DNA of 64,000 bases from Mangrovitalea sediminis (GCF_002514725.1 NZ_NTLB01000007.1:248001-312000), one strand, 5' to 3'; shown: positions 25,495-35,132, numbered from the stretch's first letter. Translations and numbers: made by a program. Notes: a model not told the origin generated them from the sequence alone.

Positions 25495-25525
25495 TTGACC
25501 TCAAGTTAACTTGAAGAATTAGTCT
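25495..25525 (+). promoter_or_regulatory. SoxS-promoter-like MerR operator with 19-bp spacer
   Basis: The -35 TTGACC (25495-25500) and -10-like TAGTCT (25520-25525) are separated by 19 bp, the stretched spacer typical of MerR-activated promoters. The spacer carries the dyad CCTCAAGTTAACTTGAAG, almost identical to the known SoxR box. It drives the MFS gene and overlaps the upstream region of the merR-type gene. Confidence 0.8.
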
Positions 25526-25561
25526 GTCCTCAAACCGAAATTCAGGCAAGAGGAAAAGACG

Positions 25562-26806
25562 ATGGAACAGACAGAATTGCTCGCATTGGAGAAGACACCC
25601 GCGAGGGTCACGATCCCACTGGCGCTGGCGATGTTGCTGGCGTCACTCGGCACGAGCATCGCAAATATCGCACTCCCGACACTGGCCAAGGCATTTTCGG
25701 CACCATTCGTACAAGTGCAGGCGGTCGTCGTGGCCTATCTGGCAGCCCTGACTATCTCAGTCGTGATCGCTGGGCGGCTCGGAGACAGACTTGGGTTGAA
25801 GCCTATGCTGGCCACTGGTCTTGCCGTGTTCGCCGGCGCCTCTATGTTGTGCGCCATCGCGCCGACCTTGTGGTTATTGATCGGCGCGCGAGCTCTTCAG
25901 GGCATCGGCGCGGCCTTTCTGATGACGCTCGCCATCGCCTTGATGCGCCAAACTGCAAGCGAGGGGCGTATCGGGCGGGCCATGGGCCTGCTCGGCACGG
26001 TATCGGCAATGGGGACAGCTCTCGGCCCTTCTCTCGGCGGGCTGCTGATACCGATGACGGGATGGCGCGGCATCTTCTGGGTGCAGGTGCCGCTGGCGAT
26101 TCTGGCTCTCTTCCTAGCCATATCGATGCTGCCTCCCTCCCCTAACAAAGGCAAGGCAGCCTCTATAGGCCTACGCTCGGAAATGAATCTGAGACTGGCA
26201 CCCAACCTTCTCGCCAACCTACTGGTAGCCTCCGTCATGATGACAACACTGGTGGTTGGCCCATTCTATCTCGGCATGGGGCTTGGATTGACGGAGACGC
26301 AGGTCGGCTTTGTCATGGCGGTCGGCCCCGTAATTTCCATCTTCAGCGGTGTTCCAGCCGGGCAACTGGTGGATACCTTTGGCTATTCCCACATGCTCGC
26401 AATCGGTCTCATACTGCTAGCCGCCGGGGCATTCCTGTTGGCATTGCTACCGAACATGATTGGCGTTACAGGCTATGTGCTCTCCATCATCATACTGACT
26501 CCGGGCTATCAACTCTTCCAAGCCGCCAACAACACAGCCGCGCTGGCGAACGTCCTCAGTGATCGGCGAGGCACCGTTTCCGGATTGCTCAGCCTGTCCC
26601 GCAATATTGGCCTGATCACCGGGGCGTCCGCCATGGGCGCCACCTTCGCCTTCGGGGTGGGGACGGACGAGCTATCTCACGCTACTGCCCTTGGTATCAC
26701 CTCAGGGATGAGGTTGACTTTCCTGGTCGCTGGAGGACTAATTTTGGTCGCAATGGGAGTCATGTTTAGACATTTCCATTCCGCCCACACCAAACATCCT
26801 CAATGA
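25562..26806 (+). CDS. MFS drug exporter (DHA-type)
   Basis: A 414-residue major-facilitator transporter with about 12 membrane helices. GRLGDRLGLKPML (about 71-83) is the cytoplasmic loop 2-3 signature. RALQGIGAAFLMTLAIALMR and the following GTALGPSLGGLL match motifs B and C of proton-driven drug antiporters. It is controlled by the divergent MerR regulator through the 19-bp-spacer promoter, so it is probably induced by a toxic or redox-active compound. The compound is unknown. Confidence 0.88.
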   Translation: MEQTELLALEKTPARVTIPLALAMLLASLGTSIANIALPTLAKAFSAPFVQVQAVVVAYLAALTISVVIAGRLGDRLGLKPMLATGLAVFAGASMLCAIAPTLWLLIGARALQGIGAAFLMTLAIALMRQTASEGRIGRAMGLLGTVSAMGTALGPSLGGLLIPMTGWRGIFWVQVPLAILALFLAISMLPPSPNKGKAASIGLRSEMNLRLAPNLLANLLVASVMMTTLVVGPFYLGMGLGLTETQVGFVMAVGPVISIFSGVPAGQLVDTFGYSHMLAIGLILLAAGAFLLALLPNMIGVTGYVLSIIILTPGYQLFQAANNTAALANVLSDRRGTVSGLLSLSRNIGLITGASAMGATFAFGVGTDELSHATALGITSGMRLTFLVAGGLILVAMGVMFRHFHSAHTKHPQ

Positions 26807-26954
26807 ACGTCATCACCGCCATAAACACCGCCGAAACCCACCATTGCCCCTCATCAGTGGCGAGCCCCCCCTCCAGTTCACTATCATGCGGTAACACCAT
26901 CCGGGCCACGCCTTTCGCCCCCCCAACCATGACAAGACGAGGGACAGACCACCC

Positions 26955-27962
26955 ATGAGCAAGCTTTACAACGTTTACGCTATCGGTAACGCGCTGGTTG
27001 ATACCGAGGTGGAAGTCAGCGATGCCTTTCTGGAGAAGATGGGGCTTGAGAAGGGCATGATGACGCTGGTGGACGAGCATCGTCAGCGGGAGCTGGTGGA
27101 TGCACTGGAAGCGGAGGCCAGGCCTCACAAGGAAGCCAGCGGTGGTTCTGCGGCCAATACCATCATCGCCACCAGCTATTTTGGCGGCCGGGCCTTTTAC
27201 AGTTGCCGGGTGGCCGACGATGCAACGGGGGCCTTCTATGTGCGGGACCTCAAGGCAGCAGGCGTGAACACCAACATGGACCGGGGCGACCGGCCCGAGG
27301 GCGATAGCGGCCGCTGCCTGGTGCTGATCACCTCCGATGCTGAGCGCACCATGCAGTCTTTTCTGGGCGTGTCGGCCGGTGTCTGCGAAGACGATCTCGA
27401 CGAAGAGGCCCTGAAGGCGTCCGAGTATGTCTATCTGGAAGGCTATCTGGCCCCGTCACCGAGCGGTAAGCAAGCGGCGATCACGCTGCGCCGCAGGGCC
27501 AAGGAGCACGGCGTGAAGGTGGCTCTGACCCTTTCCGATCCCGGCATCGTGGCCCATTTCGGCGACGGCCTGCGGGAAATGATCGGCGACGGCGTGGATC
27601 TGCTGTTTTGCAACGAAGACGAAGCGATGGCGTTCACCGGCGCAGATAACCTGGATTCTGCCCTGGGCGAACTCCGGCAGTGCGCCACAGGTGTCGTGAT
27701 CACCCGCGGCGCCGAGGGTGCCTGGGCCTGGGACGGCGACCAACTGCACGAAATTGCAACCAAGCCGGTGAAGCCGGTGGACACCAATGGCGCCGGCGAT
27801 CTGTTCGCTGGAGCTTTTCTCTACGCCATTACCGAAGGCCGGGATTACGCTACCGCCGGGCGTTTGGCGGCGGCCGCCTGCGCCGAGCTGATCTGCCAGT
27901 TTGGTCCACGCCTGCCGGCGGACGCGCATCGACGGATTCGACGTGAGGTTTTGGGGGCTTAG
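26955..27962 (+). CDS. PfkB-family kinase (adenosine kinase-like)
   Basis: A 335-residue ribokinase/PfkB-fold enzyme. It begins with YAIGNALVDTEVEV, carries GGSAANTI (about 63-70) for sugar binding and the C-terminal signature DTNGAGDLFAGAFLY with the catalytic Asp. It closely resembles the adenosine-kinase-like PfkB proteins of gammaproteobacteria, which phosphorylate a nucleoside or sugar with ATP in the cytosol. It stands alone with its own terminator. The substrate cannot be fixed from sequence. Confidence 0.9.
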   Translation: MSKLYNVYAIGNALVDTEVEVSDAFLEKMGLEKGMMTLVDEHRQRELVDALEAEARPHKEASGGSAANTIIATSYFGGRAFYSCRVADDATGAFYVRDLKAAGVNTNMDRGDRPEGDSGRCLVLITSDAERTMQSFLGVSAGVCEDDLDEEALKASEYVYLEGYLAPSPSGKQAAITLRRRAKEHGVKVALTLSDPGIVAHFGDGLREMIGDGVDLLFCNEDEAMAFTGADNLDSALGELRQCATGVVITRGAEGAWAWDGDQLHEIATKPVKPVDTNGAGDLFAGAFLYAITEGRDYATAGRLAAAACAELICQFGPRLPADAHRRIRREVLGA

Positions 27963-27989
27963 CCGCCCGGACCTTGAGACCGGATACGA

Positions 27990-28020
27990 GAAGGCCCGGC
28001 GGTTTATACCCCGGGCCTTC
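27990..28020. terminator. Strong terminator hairpin
   Basis: GAAGGCCCGG and CCGGGCCTTC form a perfect 10-bp stem around an 11-nt loop, between the convergent kinase and methyltransferase genes. It can serve both strands. Confidence 0.75.
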
Positions 28021-28031
28021 CTGCGACACCG

Positions 28032-28781
28032 TCAGTCGCCGTTTTTCACACACACCAGCAGCGCATTGCCGGACTCGCCATCCCAGGGCAAGATCCGCTC
28101 GTAGTCATGCTCAAAGACATGTACCTCGAAAAGCGGCGCCAACAACGCCCGCACGTCCTCGATCCCCGCCGCAACCATCCGATGCTCATCCTGCCAACAT
28201 TGGGTTTCTCCCGCCGTGGTCTTCTCGATGCGGAGCCGGAGCGACTGCATCTCGCCGGTACCGTCGTAATGCCAACCGGAGCGAAACAGGAAATGGCTGC
28301 CGTGGTGTTGGGCATTATGCTGCACGTACAGGTTGTTGTTGATCCGGTTCTTGTCCACCAGATTGAAGCAGAACACCCCTTCGGGGCTCAGGGCCTGGTG
28401 CACGCTGCCGAAACAGGCCTTCAACTTGTCGAGGCTCTGGTTGTAGTGGATCGAATAGAGGAAGCAGGTAATCAGGTCTTGCGGTTCCTCGACACGGAGT
28501 TCGCTCATGTCGCCCAGGATAAACCGGGCTTCGGGACAGCGGTTTCGGGCCTGGTCCAGCATGGGCTGATGAATGTCGAGTCCCATGCAGTCATAGCCGA
28601 AATCAATGAAGTGCCGTATGTGAGGCCCCGTGCCGCATGCCAGATCGAGGTGTCGCCTGCCCTGGTTGCCGAACAACTGATGCAGACGATGCACGGCATT
28701 GCTCTGCGCCGGGTAATCGATATCGGCGCACATGAGGTCGTAGTAGCCGGATAAGTCGGTATAGAGCGCAGTCGAGGACAT
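28032..28781 (-). CDS. Class I SAM-dependent methyltransferase
   Basis: A 249-residue Rossmann-fold methyltransferase: motif I is LDLACGTGPHIRHF (about 45-58), the acidic residue is in GLDIHQPM (about 68-75), and the catalytic region contains FLYSIHY. It probably methylates a small molecule in the cytosol. It is a single gene with no informative neighbours; the C-terminal half is typical of the Methyltransf_25 group. The substrate is unknown. Confidence 0.85.
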   Translation of the reverse strand: MSSTALYTDLSGYYDLMCADIDYPAQSNAVHRLHQLFGNQGRRHLDLACGTGPHIRHFIDFGYDCMGLDIHQPMLDQARNRCPEARFILGDMSELRVEEPQDLITCFLYSIHYNQSLDKLKACFGSVHQALSPEGVFCFNLVDKNRINNNLYVQHNAQHHGSHFLFRSGWHYDGTGEMQSLRLRIEKTTAGETQCWQDEHRMVAAGIEDVRALLAPLFEVHVFEHDYERILPWDGESGNALLVCVKNGD

Positions 28782-29403
28782 CGGAACCTGACGGATGGGC
28801 GGTTTTGAGGGTCGCTGATCATATAGTAGGCAGGGGGTTTTGCGAAGCGCAAAGTTTACCCCGTGGACGGTCCGGGTTCCGGATCAAGCGGGTCGGCGTC
28901 ATTGACTTTCACGCCCTTAGATCATGGTTCTCACCACGCTGAGATTCAGTTACCCCGGAACCCAATCAGGCGAAATGATTACGCCTGGACCCTTCAGCGC
29001 GACGAATGAATCAAACAGGTCCTCGCGCTCACTGGTCCAGTTAGAACCCTCTTGGACGCGCCACACCAATACCTGCGACCGTTCAAAACTTCAGCAGTTG
29101 TTCAGTTCTTGATAATACTCATTGAATGCACTCCAGATTGGGCGAATAGTTCGCGACGCAGGTCCCTGCGTCGTTGTTCGACAACCTGCGCTGAAGTATC
29201 CAGACGACTGATGGCAGTACAATCCATCCGTAAATTCGCGGCTCCTTAAAAGGACAATGGCTCAAGCCCACGTAGTCAGGAGACAACGTAGTCAGGAGAC
29301 AACGTACATGCGGAAGAATTGCCCAGTTGCGCAAAGAACTACGAGCTTCCTTATTAGACTGGGCAGTGTGTAGCGGCCTGAAATCGGCGCACCTTAAAGA
29401 GGA
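28782..29403. other. Gene-free region with a tandem repeat
   Basis: About 620 bp with only short frames that look like noise. It holds the 16-bp tandem repeat at 29270-29301. No RNA gene is recognised. Confidence 0.5.
29270..29307. repeat. 16-bp tandem repeat, two copies
   Basis: ACGTAGTCAGGAGACA occurs at 29270-29285 and 29286-29301, followed by a partial third copy (ACGTAC). It lies 100 bp beyond the stop of the diguanylate cyclase gene. Its function is unknown. Confidence 0.7.
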
Positions 29404-30519
29404 CTAAACCGGGTTTGCCGGGACGGCTTCGGCCTGGATGGGGGCTCGGACGAACCGGCCGCGTCCTTCGCGTTTGGCCCGGTAAAGTGACTCGTCAGCG
29501 CAGCGGATCATGTCCTCCAGGCGCCATTCCCGGCCGGGAATGGCGTGGCAGATGCCAATCGAGCAACTAAGGAAGCCCTCGGTACCGCTGATCGCGCAGG
29601 GAATCTGCTTCTCCTGCCAGTGGCGCAGAATTTCGCTGGCCTGCTCATCACAGTCCTCTTCGCCACTATCGAGCGTAACCGCCAGGAATTCCTCACCCCC
29701 GTAGCGGCCCAGCACATCGGTCTGACGCCTGAAGACGGCCCGCAGTATCTCGGCCTGGGTGATGATGGCCTTGTCTCCGGCCAGATGTCCGTAGGTGTCA
29801 TTGAATTCCTTGAAGTGATCCATGTCGACCATGAACACCGCTATCGATTTCCCAGATCGGCGACTGAGATTAAAAAGCTGTTCACTCTCCTCGATCAGGG
29901 CGCGTCGGTTGAAAAGGTTGGTCAGTGGATCGGTGGCGCTCATCTGCTGAAGCTGCGCGTTGGCCTCGTGGATACGGGCGAAAAGATCGTCCAGGCGGTA
30001 AATTGCGATGGTACCAATAAAAAGTGAAGCCACCACGAAACCGAAGACGACCTGGGTATGTTCACCGTAAATGGGAAAATTGAAAACCAACAATGCAAAC
30101 CCTGCCGACACCAGGATGCAATACACAACGGCGAACCGGAAAGACATGCCCAGAACAAAAAAACCGAAAAACGCATAAAGCAGGGTTCCCTCGTAGGGGA
30201 AGGCAATCTGACTCTGGCGCCAGCACAGATAGATCAGGCCATAGTTGGCGTAGGTGAGTACCAGAATGCTCGCTGCCAGAGCGACCTGGTAGTAGCTTGG
30301 AAAGCGGCGATGAAAGGTGAACAACAGCAACAAAAGCACCGCCGGAAGCTGCAGGCACAGGCGGTCTATCAAATAGATCGGGTGCAAAGATGACGGCAGC
30401 AGCGCCAAATCCGCGATCATGAACAAGCCGATGAGTATGCCGCCGATCACCATTACCCAACGCAGCTTCCTGAGATCGGGCTGGAGAGTATCCTCTAGAA
30501 AGATATAGGAAATATTCAC
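29404..30519 (-). CDS. Membrane diguanylate cyclase (GGDEF)
   Basis: About 371 residues: an N-terminal membrane domain with about five or six hydrophobic helices (roughly 20-185) and a C-terminal GGDEF domain. The domain starts at ATDPLTNLFNRRAL and has the active-site loop RYGGEEFLAV near residue 274 and the metal-binding MVDMDHFKEFND. The active site is intact, so it should make c-di-GMP from GTP. No RxxD inhibitory site precedes GGEEF. The start is uncertain: GTG 30519 or TTG 30558, both without a clear ribosome site. It is a single gene. Confidence 0.9.
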   Translation of the reverse strand: MNISYIFLEDTLQPDLRKLRWVMVIGGILIGLFMIADLALLPSSLHPIYLIDRLCLQLPAVLLLLLFTFHRRFPSYYQVALAASILVLTYANYGLIYLCWRQSQIAFPYEGTLLYAFFGFFVLGMSFRFAVVYCILVSAGFALLVFNFPIYGEHTQVVFGFVVASLFIGTIAIYRLDDLFARIHEANAQLQQMSATDPLTNLFNRRALIEESEQLFNLSRRSGKSIAVFMVDMDHFKEFNDTYGHLAGDKAIITQAEILRAVFRRQTDVLGRYGGEEFLAVTLDSGEEDCDEQASEILRHWQEKQIPCAISGTEGFLSCSIGICHAIPGREWRLEDMIRCADESLYRAKREGRGRFVRAPIQAEAVPANPV

Positions 30520-30558
30520 AGGACAAGGATACCCTTTTGCAGCAGAGCCACCACACAA

Positions 30559-31020
30559 GCGACCGATATGCCGTTAGTCCAGTCATAACGAACGGAGTAT
30601 AGCTCATCGAGGCGGGAGCGGAGCCCCGCGGCCCCATGGCCGGGCACAATCAGCCTATCCGGCTGGACAAAGGCAAATGACCATCAGGGAAAAACCTGGA
30701 ACAACCTCTGGCCAGTCAACCCATCTCAACAGCACTGGCGACCATCCCCTCCCCTGTTTCGCTAAGTGCAGATTGAACCCCAAGATCCGGCAGGCTCTCT
30801 CGCAGGTATATTCCCAGCGCACCGTTAGACTTTACAAAGCCGGGCTCACAGACGTTGCAACCCCCTTACGTTCGCTATCGCACAGAACGCGTGGCTGACC
30901 CGGCGTATATCACTATGAAAAAGAAAAGGCACTGGCTGGCCGAGGGTAGGTTTTATGGTGCAAAGACCACCACCGCACTCGGTAACAGCGAATTAAGTAC
31001 CGTAATGCTGGGGAGTCATC
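30559..31020. other. Gene-free promoter region
   Basis: No credible ORF. It holds the divergent promoters of the diguanylate cyclase and the HAD-transaldolase gene. No clear operator is seen. Confidence 0.45.
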
Positions 31021-32868
31021 ATGATGTCGGCGCTTGCCCCACGGGTGTTCCTGCTGGATGTCGACAACACGCTGCTGGATAACGACCGCTTCGTGGCCGA
31101 TCTCACCCAATGGCTGGATGACGCTGTGGGTAAGGCGGCACGCACCCATTACTGGTCGATCTATGCCGAGCGGCGTCAACGCCTGGGTTATGCCGACTAT
31201 TTGGGCGCGCTGCAGGCGTTACAGGACGCCTATGATGGTGAAACCATGCTCATCCGGATGTCATCCCGTCTGCTTGACTATCCCTTCAAAGACCTTTTGT
31301 ACCCGAAGGCTCTCGCCGCCATCGAGCACCTTAGAAAACTCGGTACCACGGTCATTTTTTCCGATGGCGACATCCTGTTTCAGCCACGCAAGATTCAGAC
31401 ATCCGGCCTTTGGGAGGCTGTCGACGGCTGCGTTCTCGTCTACCCACACAAGGAGCGCCGACTGAACAGCCTACAGCGACATTTCCCTGCTCAGCATTAC
31501 GTCATCGCGGATGACAAGCCACAGCTGCTCGCGGCGATGAAACGGCAAATGGCAGATCAATTGACCACTGTCTTCGTCAGGCAGGGCCATTACGCTGGCG
31601 AATCCGAAGATGTCGACATAGATCCAGCGCCGGACCGGACCCTCTCACACATCGGCGAACTCTGCAGTTTCACTCTCTCCGATTTTCTCGGTGATCGCGT
31701 CGTCAGCAGCGAACAGCCATCGCCACCTCACAACGCAAGTCGTTTTCCCGGGGGCGTCATGAAACCGATCGGTCAGCTGCGCAGGCTGGGGCAAAACCTT
31801 TGGCTAGACAATGTCACTCGACAAATGCTTGATGACGGCACGCTGGGGCGCTACATCCAGGGTGACACCATTACCGGTCTGACGTTGAATCCACCGGTCC
31901 TGGACAACGCCATCGTCAAAGGCCCGGCTTATGACCCTGGCATTCGGTTGAAGGTGCAGAAAGGGATCGTTGGAGAGCAGCTTCTCACCGAACTGGCACT
32001 GGAGGATCTATGTCGCGCCGCAGACCTTTTTCTACCGCTATTTGAAGCAAGCCAGCACGTTAATGGCTGGGTTGCCATGGATATCTCGCCGTTGCTGGCC
32101 AGGGATAGCGAAGGTAGCATCCGGGCCGCACGGCATATCCAACTACTGGCGGACCGCCCCAACCTGATGGTGAGCATTCCAGGCACGCCTGAGGGTTTGC
32201 CGGCCATCGAAGCCTCCATCTATGCCGGTGTGCCGATTAACGTCACCAGCCTGTTCTCGCCAGCACACTATCTGGCCGCTGCCGAGGCCTACCTGCGAGG
32301 TATCGAACGACGGCTTGAGTCCGGACTGAACCTGCAGGTCGGCTCGATCGCTTCCGTCTGTGTCAATGCCTGGGACCACGCCGGCCCTGACCGGGTTCCG
32401 CAAAGGCCGTACGACCAGATTGGTACGGCCATCGGCGCCGCCACCTACCAGGCCTATCGCAAGCTTCTGGATTCACCACGGTGGCGTCGCCTTGCCATTG
32501 CCGGGGCCCACCCGCAAAGGCTGGCTTGGGTCAGTAACAACAGCAAAGACAGGATGGAGTCAGACATGAGGCATGTCGAAGCGTTAGCCGCGCCGGATAC
32601 CATCCACATCATAACGGAGAACACCCTCCTCGCCTGCGCAGATCACGGGGAGTTCATGGATCGCCACGGACTTCGAGAGACGGACACGCTGGCCGAAATG
32701 GCGTCGTTTCAGCAAGCCGGCATCGACCTTGACATGCTCGCTCGCCAGTTACAGGACGACAGCGTGAAGGCGCTGGTTACAACCTGGCTGCAACTACTGA
32801 AACACCTCACGGACAAGAGCGTCGCGCTGATCAATGTCCGCAGGCGTGACCGCGGCACTTCAGAATGA
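31021..32868 (+). CDS. HAD phosphatase fused to a lysine-less transaldolase-like domain
   Basis: A 615-residue two-domain protein. Residues 8-230 are a HAD hydrolase with all four motifs: DVDNT (Asp13, Asp15), FSDGD (Ser114), Lys144 and ADDK (Asp164, Asp165). Residues 255-600 follow transaldolase: WLDNV (Asp263), TLNPP (Asn290), INVTS (Asn407), GSIAS (about 441-445). The Schiff-base lysine of the IKVP motif is Ser385 (LMVSIPGT), and the acid Glu is Asp354 (AMDIS). The transaldolase half is thus probably not a normal aldolase; it may bind a sugar phosphate for the HAD half. It heads the stress cluster, 100 bp before CFA synthase. Confidence 0.9.
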   Translation: MMSALAPRVFLLDVDNTLLDNDRFVADLTQWLDDAVGKAARTHYWSIYAERRQRLGYADYLGALQALQDAYDGETMLIRMSSRLLDYPFKDLLYPKALAAIEHLRKLGTTVIFSDGDILFQPRKIQTSGLWEAVDGCVLVYPHKERRLNSLQRHFPAQHYVIADDKPQLLAAMKRQMADQLTTVFVRQGHYAGESEDVDIDPAPDRTLSHIGELCSFTLSDFLGDRVVSSEQPSPPHNASRFPGGVMKPIGQLRRLGQNLWLDNVTRQMLDDGTLGRYIQGDTITGLTLNPPVLDNAIVKGPAYDPGIRLKVQKGIVGEQLLTELALEDLCRAADLFLPLFEASQHVNGWVAMDISPLLARDSEGSIRAARHIQLLADRPNLMVSIPGTPEGLPAIEASIYAGVPINVTSLFSPAHYLAAAEAYLRGIERRLESGLNLQVGSIASVCVNAWDHAGPDRVPQRPYDQIGTAIGAATYQAYRKLLDSPRWRRLAIAGAHPQRLAWVSNNSKDRMESDMRHVEALAAPDTIHIITENTLLACADHGEFMDRHGLRETDTLAEMASFQQAGIDLDMLARQLQDDSVKALVTTWLQLLKHLTDKSVALINVRRRDRGTSE

Positions 32869-32968
32869 ACAGCCATCTTAGCGGGCACCAACAACCTAAA
32901 ACGCGTCAACGGCATTTTGCGCCGAACAGGTTTTACCCAATGGAGACGCACTGAGAAGGAGACATCAC

Positions 32969-34291
32969 ATGGAGACCAATAGCGCAAAGTTTCAACAGGG
33001 CTCGGTAGATTGCAGTAAAGTCCGGCACGTCGCCGAGCAGATATTCCGGGATTATACCGGGGGTATCAAGATACGGCTGTGGGATGGCACGGAAATCACA
33101 CTGGGACAGGCCCAACCCAAAGCCACCATCGTTGTAAACAACGCGGAGATCCTGCGCGACCTGGCGTGGCATCCCGACCCGCTGCGCCTCGCCGAGGCCT
33201 ATTTCCGCGGTGATGTCGACGTTGAAGGCAGTCTCTACGCACTCTTACTGGAGCGGACTCATTTACAGTCCCTGAAATTATCCCTTAAGGACAGGATTTC
33301 TCTGTTTTATGCCCTGCTGTTTGCTGGCCATCCATCCTCGTTGGCCGTTCAAAGCCAGGCGTCCGTTCGTAGTTCGCAATCCTGGAAAGCCAAGCTGTTA
33401 CCGCACCATTCGAAAGCACACAACCGTGAAGCCATCGCGTTCCATTACGACGTATCCAACCACTTTTACCATCTATGGCTTGACGACCAGATGGTCTACT
33501 CATGCGCCTATTTTAATGAACCAACCGAAAGTATTGATCAAGCACAGCACAACAAGCTGAATCACATTTGCCACAAACTTCGCCTCAAGGCAGGTGAGCG
33601 TTTTTTGGACGTCGGGTGCGGCTGGGGTGCGCTTATTTGTCATGCCGCTCAGCATTACGGTGTCCATGCGCATGGCATCACGTTGAGCCGCAAACAATAT
33701 GAATATGCCAACGCCAAAATCCAGACACTTGGAATGGAAGACCAGGTTTCCGTAGAGTTGCTCGACTACCGGGATTTGCCGAAAGGGGCGGTTTTCGACA
33801 AGGTCGCAAGTATTGGCATGTTTGAACATGTCGGGCGTAAGCATTTGCCGGCCTATTTCCATGCGGTGAACAGTGTCCTGAAGCCGGGGGGCTTGTTTCT
33901 AAATCACGGCATTACCGATAAAGAAGAAGGGCAGCATAAGACGGTCGCCATGGAATTTGCCAAGCGTTACGTCTTTCCTGACGGTGAGCTCGACAGCGTG
34001 AGCAACGTCCAGCATGCCATGGAACGAATCGGTTTTGAGATATGCGATGTTGAGGCGCTCCGCCCCCACTACGCCCTCACACTGCGTCACTGGGTAAGTC
34101 GACTGGAGGCACACCGAGCGGAAGCACTTGCTCAGGTCAGCGAGGCGATATTTCGCGTTTGGCGGCTCTATATGACCGCATGTGCCCTGCAGTTTGAGTC
34201 CGGGTCCATGGGGATCTATCAAATACTGGCGGCAAAACAACAGGAAGGGCTTGTGGATTTGCCATTAACGCGACGGGATCTTTATCAGTGA
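32969..34291 (+). CDS. cfa: Cyclopropane-fatty-acyl-phospholipid synthase
   Basis: A 440-residue CFA synthase that methylenates unsaturated acyl chains of membrane phospholipids using SAM. The N-terminal lipid-binding part (about 1-150) is followed by YSCAYF (177-182), SAM motif VGCGWGAL (215-222), FEHVG (285-289) with the bicarbonate-site residues, and the C-terminal helical tail. Length and order match the family. AAGGAG stands before the ATG. It is a stationary-phase and acid-stress enzyme; its neighbours are also stress-type genes. Confidence 0.93.
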   Translation: METNSAKFQQGSVDCSKVRHVAEQIFRDYTGGIKIRLWDGTEITLGQAQPKATIVVNNAEILRDLAWHPDPLRLAEAYFRGDVDVEGSLYALLLERTHLQSLKLSLKDRISLFYALLFAGHPSSLAVQSQASVRSSQSWKAKLLPHHSKAHNREAIAFHYDVSNHFYHLWLDDQMVYSCAYFNEPTESIDQAQHNKLNHICHKLRLKAGERFLDVGCGWGALICHAAQHYGVHAHGITLSRKQYEYANAKIQTLGMEDQVSVELLDYRDLPKGAVFDKVASIGMFEHVGRKHLPAYFHAVNSVLKPGGLFLNHGITDKEEGQHKTVAMEFAKRYVFPDGELDSVSNVQHAMERIGFEICDVEALRPHYALTLRHWVSRLEAHRAEALAQVSEAIFRVWRLYMTACALQFESGSMGIYQILAAKQQEGLVDLPLTRRDLYQ

Positions 34292-34334
34292 TATCTGCTC
34301 ACCCAATACCTTGAAGTCAGGAGGCGGACTTATT

Positions 34335-35045
34335 TCACTGATGGGTAAACAGCCGATCGGTCTCCTTCTTTACCACGGCATAGCACTCGCAGCACAACTG
34401 CTCCAGTCTTGGCCGGTCCAGGACGGTGATGTGGCCACGGTGATAGGAGATGACGCCAAGTTTCTGTAATTTGCCGGCGGCTTCTGTCACGCCTTCCCGA
34501 CGAACCCCCAGCATATTGGCGATGAGCTCCTGCGTCATCGTTAACTGGTTATCCGGCAAACGGTCCAATGACAACAATAGCCAGCGACATAACTGTTGGT
34601 CGATCGAATGGTGTCGGTTGCATACCGCGGTCTGCGCCATTTGCGCGATCAATGACTGCGTATAACGGAGCATCAATTCCATGAGTTCTTCATGACGACT
34701 GAACTCTGACTTAAACGCTTTCGCCGGCAACCGATAGGCAAATCCCGCACTTTGAACCACGGCCCGATGCGGGGCGCTGTCCCCCCCCATAAATAGCGCG
34801 ATACCGATCACCCCATCATTACCAACAACGGCGATTTCGGCAGAAGCACCATCCAACATGACATAGAGCAGCGAAACAATGGCGTCCGCTGGGAAATAGA
34901 CATGCTGCAAAGCCGCACCTGGCTCATAGATCACATCTCCCAATGCCAGAGAGACCTGCTGCAGATGCGGGGCAAGTCGCTCCTGGATAGCGATAGGTAA
35001 AGCCGCAAATAAATGGTTCTGCTGTGGACAGACGATCTTCGGCAT
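34335..35045 (-). CDS. Crp/Fnr-family regulator
   Basis: A 236-residue Crp/Fnr regulator: a cNMP-like beta-roll (about 20-130, LGDVIYEPGAALQHVYFPADAIVSLL) and a C-terminal winged HTH (about 165-225, MTQELIANMLGVRREGVTEAAGKLQKLG). The start at MPKIV follows AAGGAGG. The FNR [4Fe-4S] cysteine set is absent, and the cAMP-binding arginine-serine pattern is not evident, so the signal is unknown. It belongs to the Crp/Fnr group often found near stress and membrane genes. An FNR-like box lies 88 bp upstream. Confidence 0.87.
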   Translation of the reverse strand: MPKIVCPQQNHLFAALPIAIQERLAPHLQQVSLALGDVIYEPGAALQHVYFPADAIVSLLYVMLDGASAEIAVVGNDGVIGIALFMGGDSAPHRAVVQSAGFAYRLPAKAFKSEFSRHEELMELMLRYTQSLIAQMAQTAVCNRHHSIDQQLCRWLLLSLDRLPDNQLTMTQELIANMLGVRREGVTEAAGKLQKLGVISYHRGHITVLDRPRLEQLCCECYAVVKKETDRLFTHQ

Positions 35046-35132
35046 CGTTAGCCTCCTTGCACGGCACCCTATGCACACCAGAAATAGCGAGCGCCCGCGT
35101 TCGATCCTAATCCGCGAACACCAGCCACCCTC

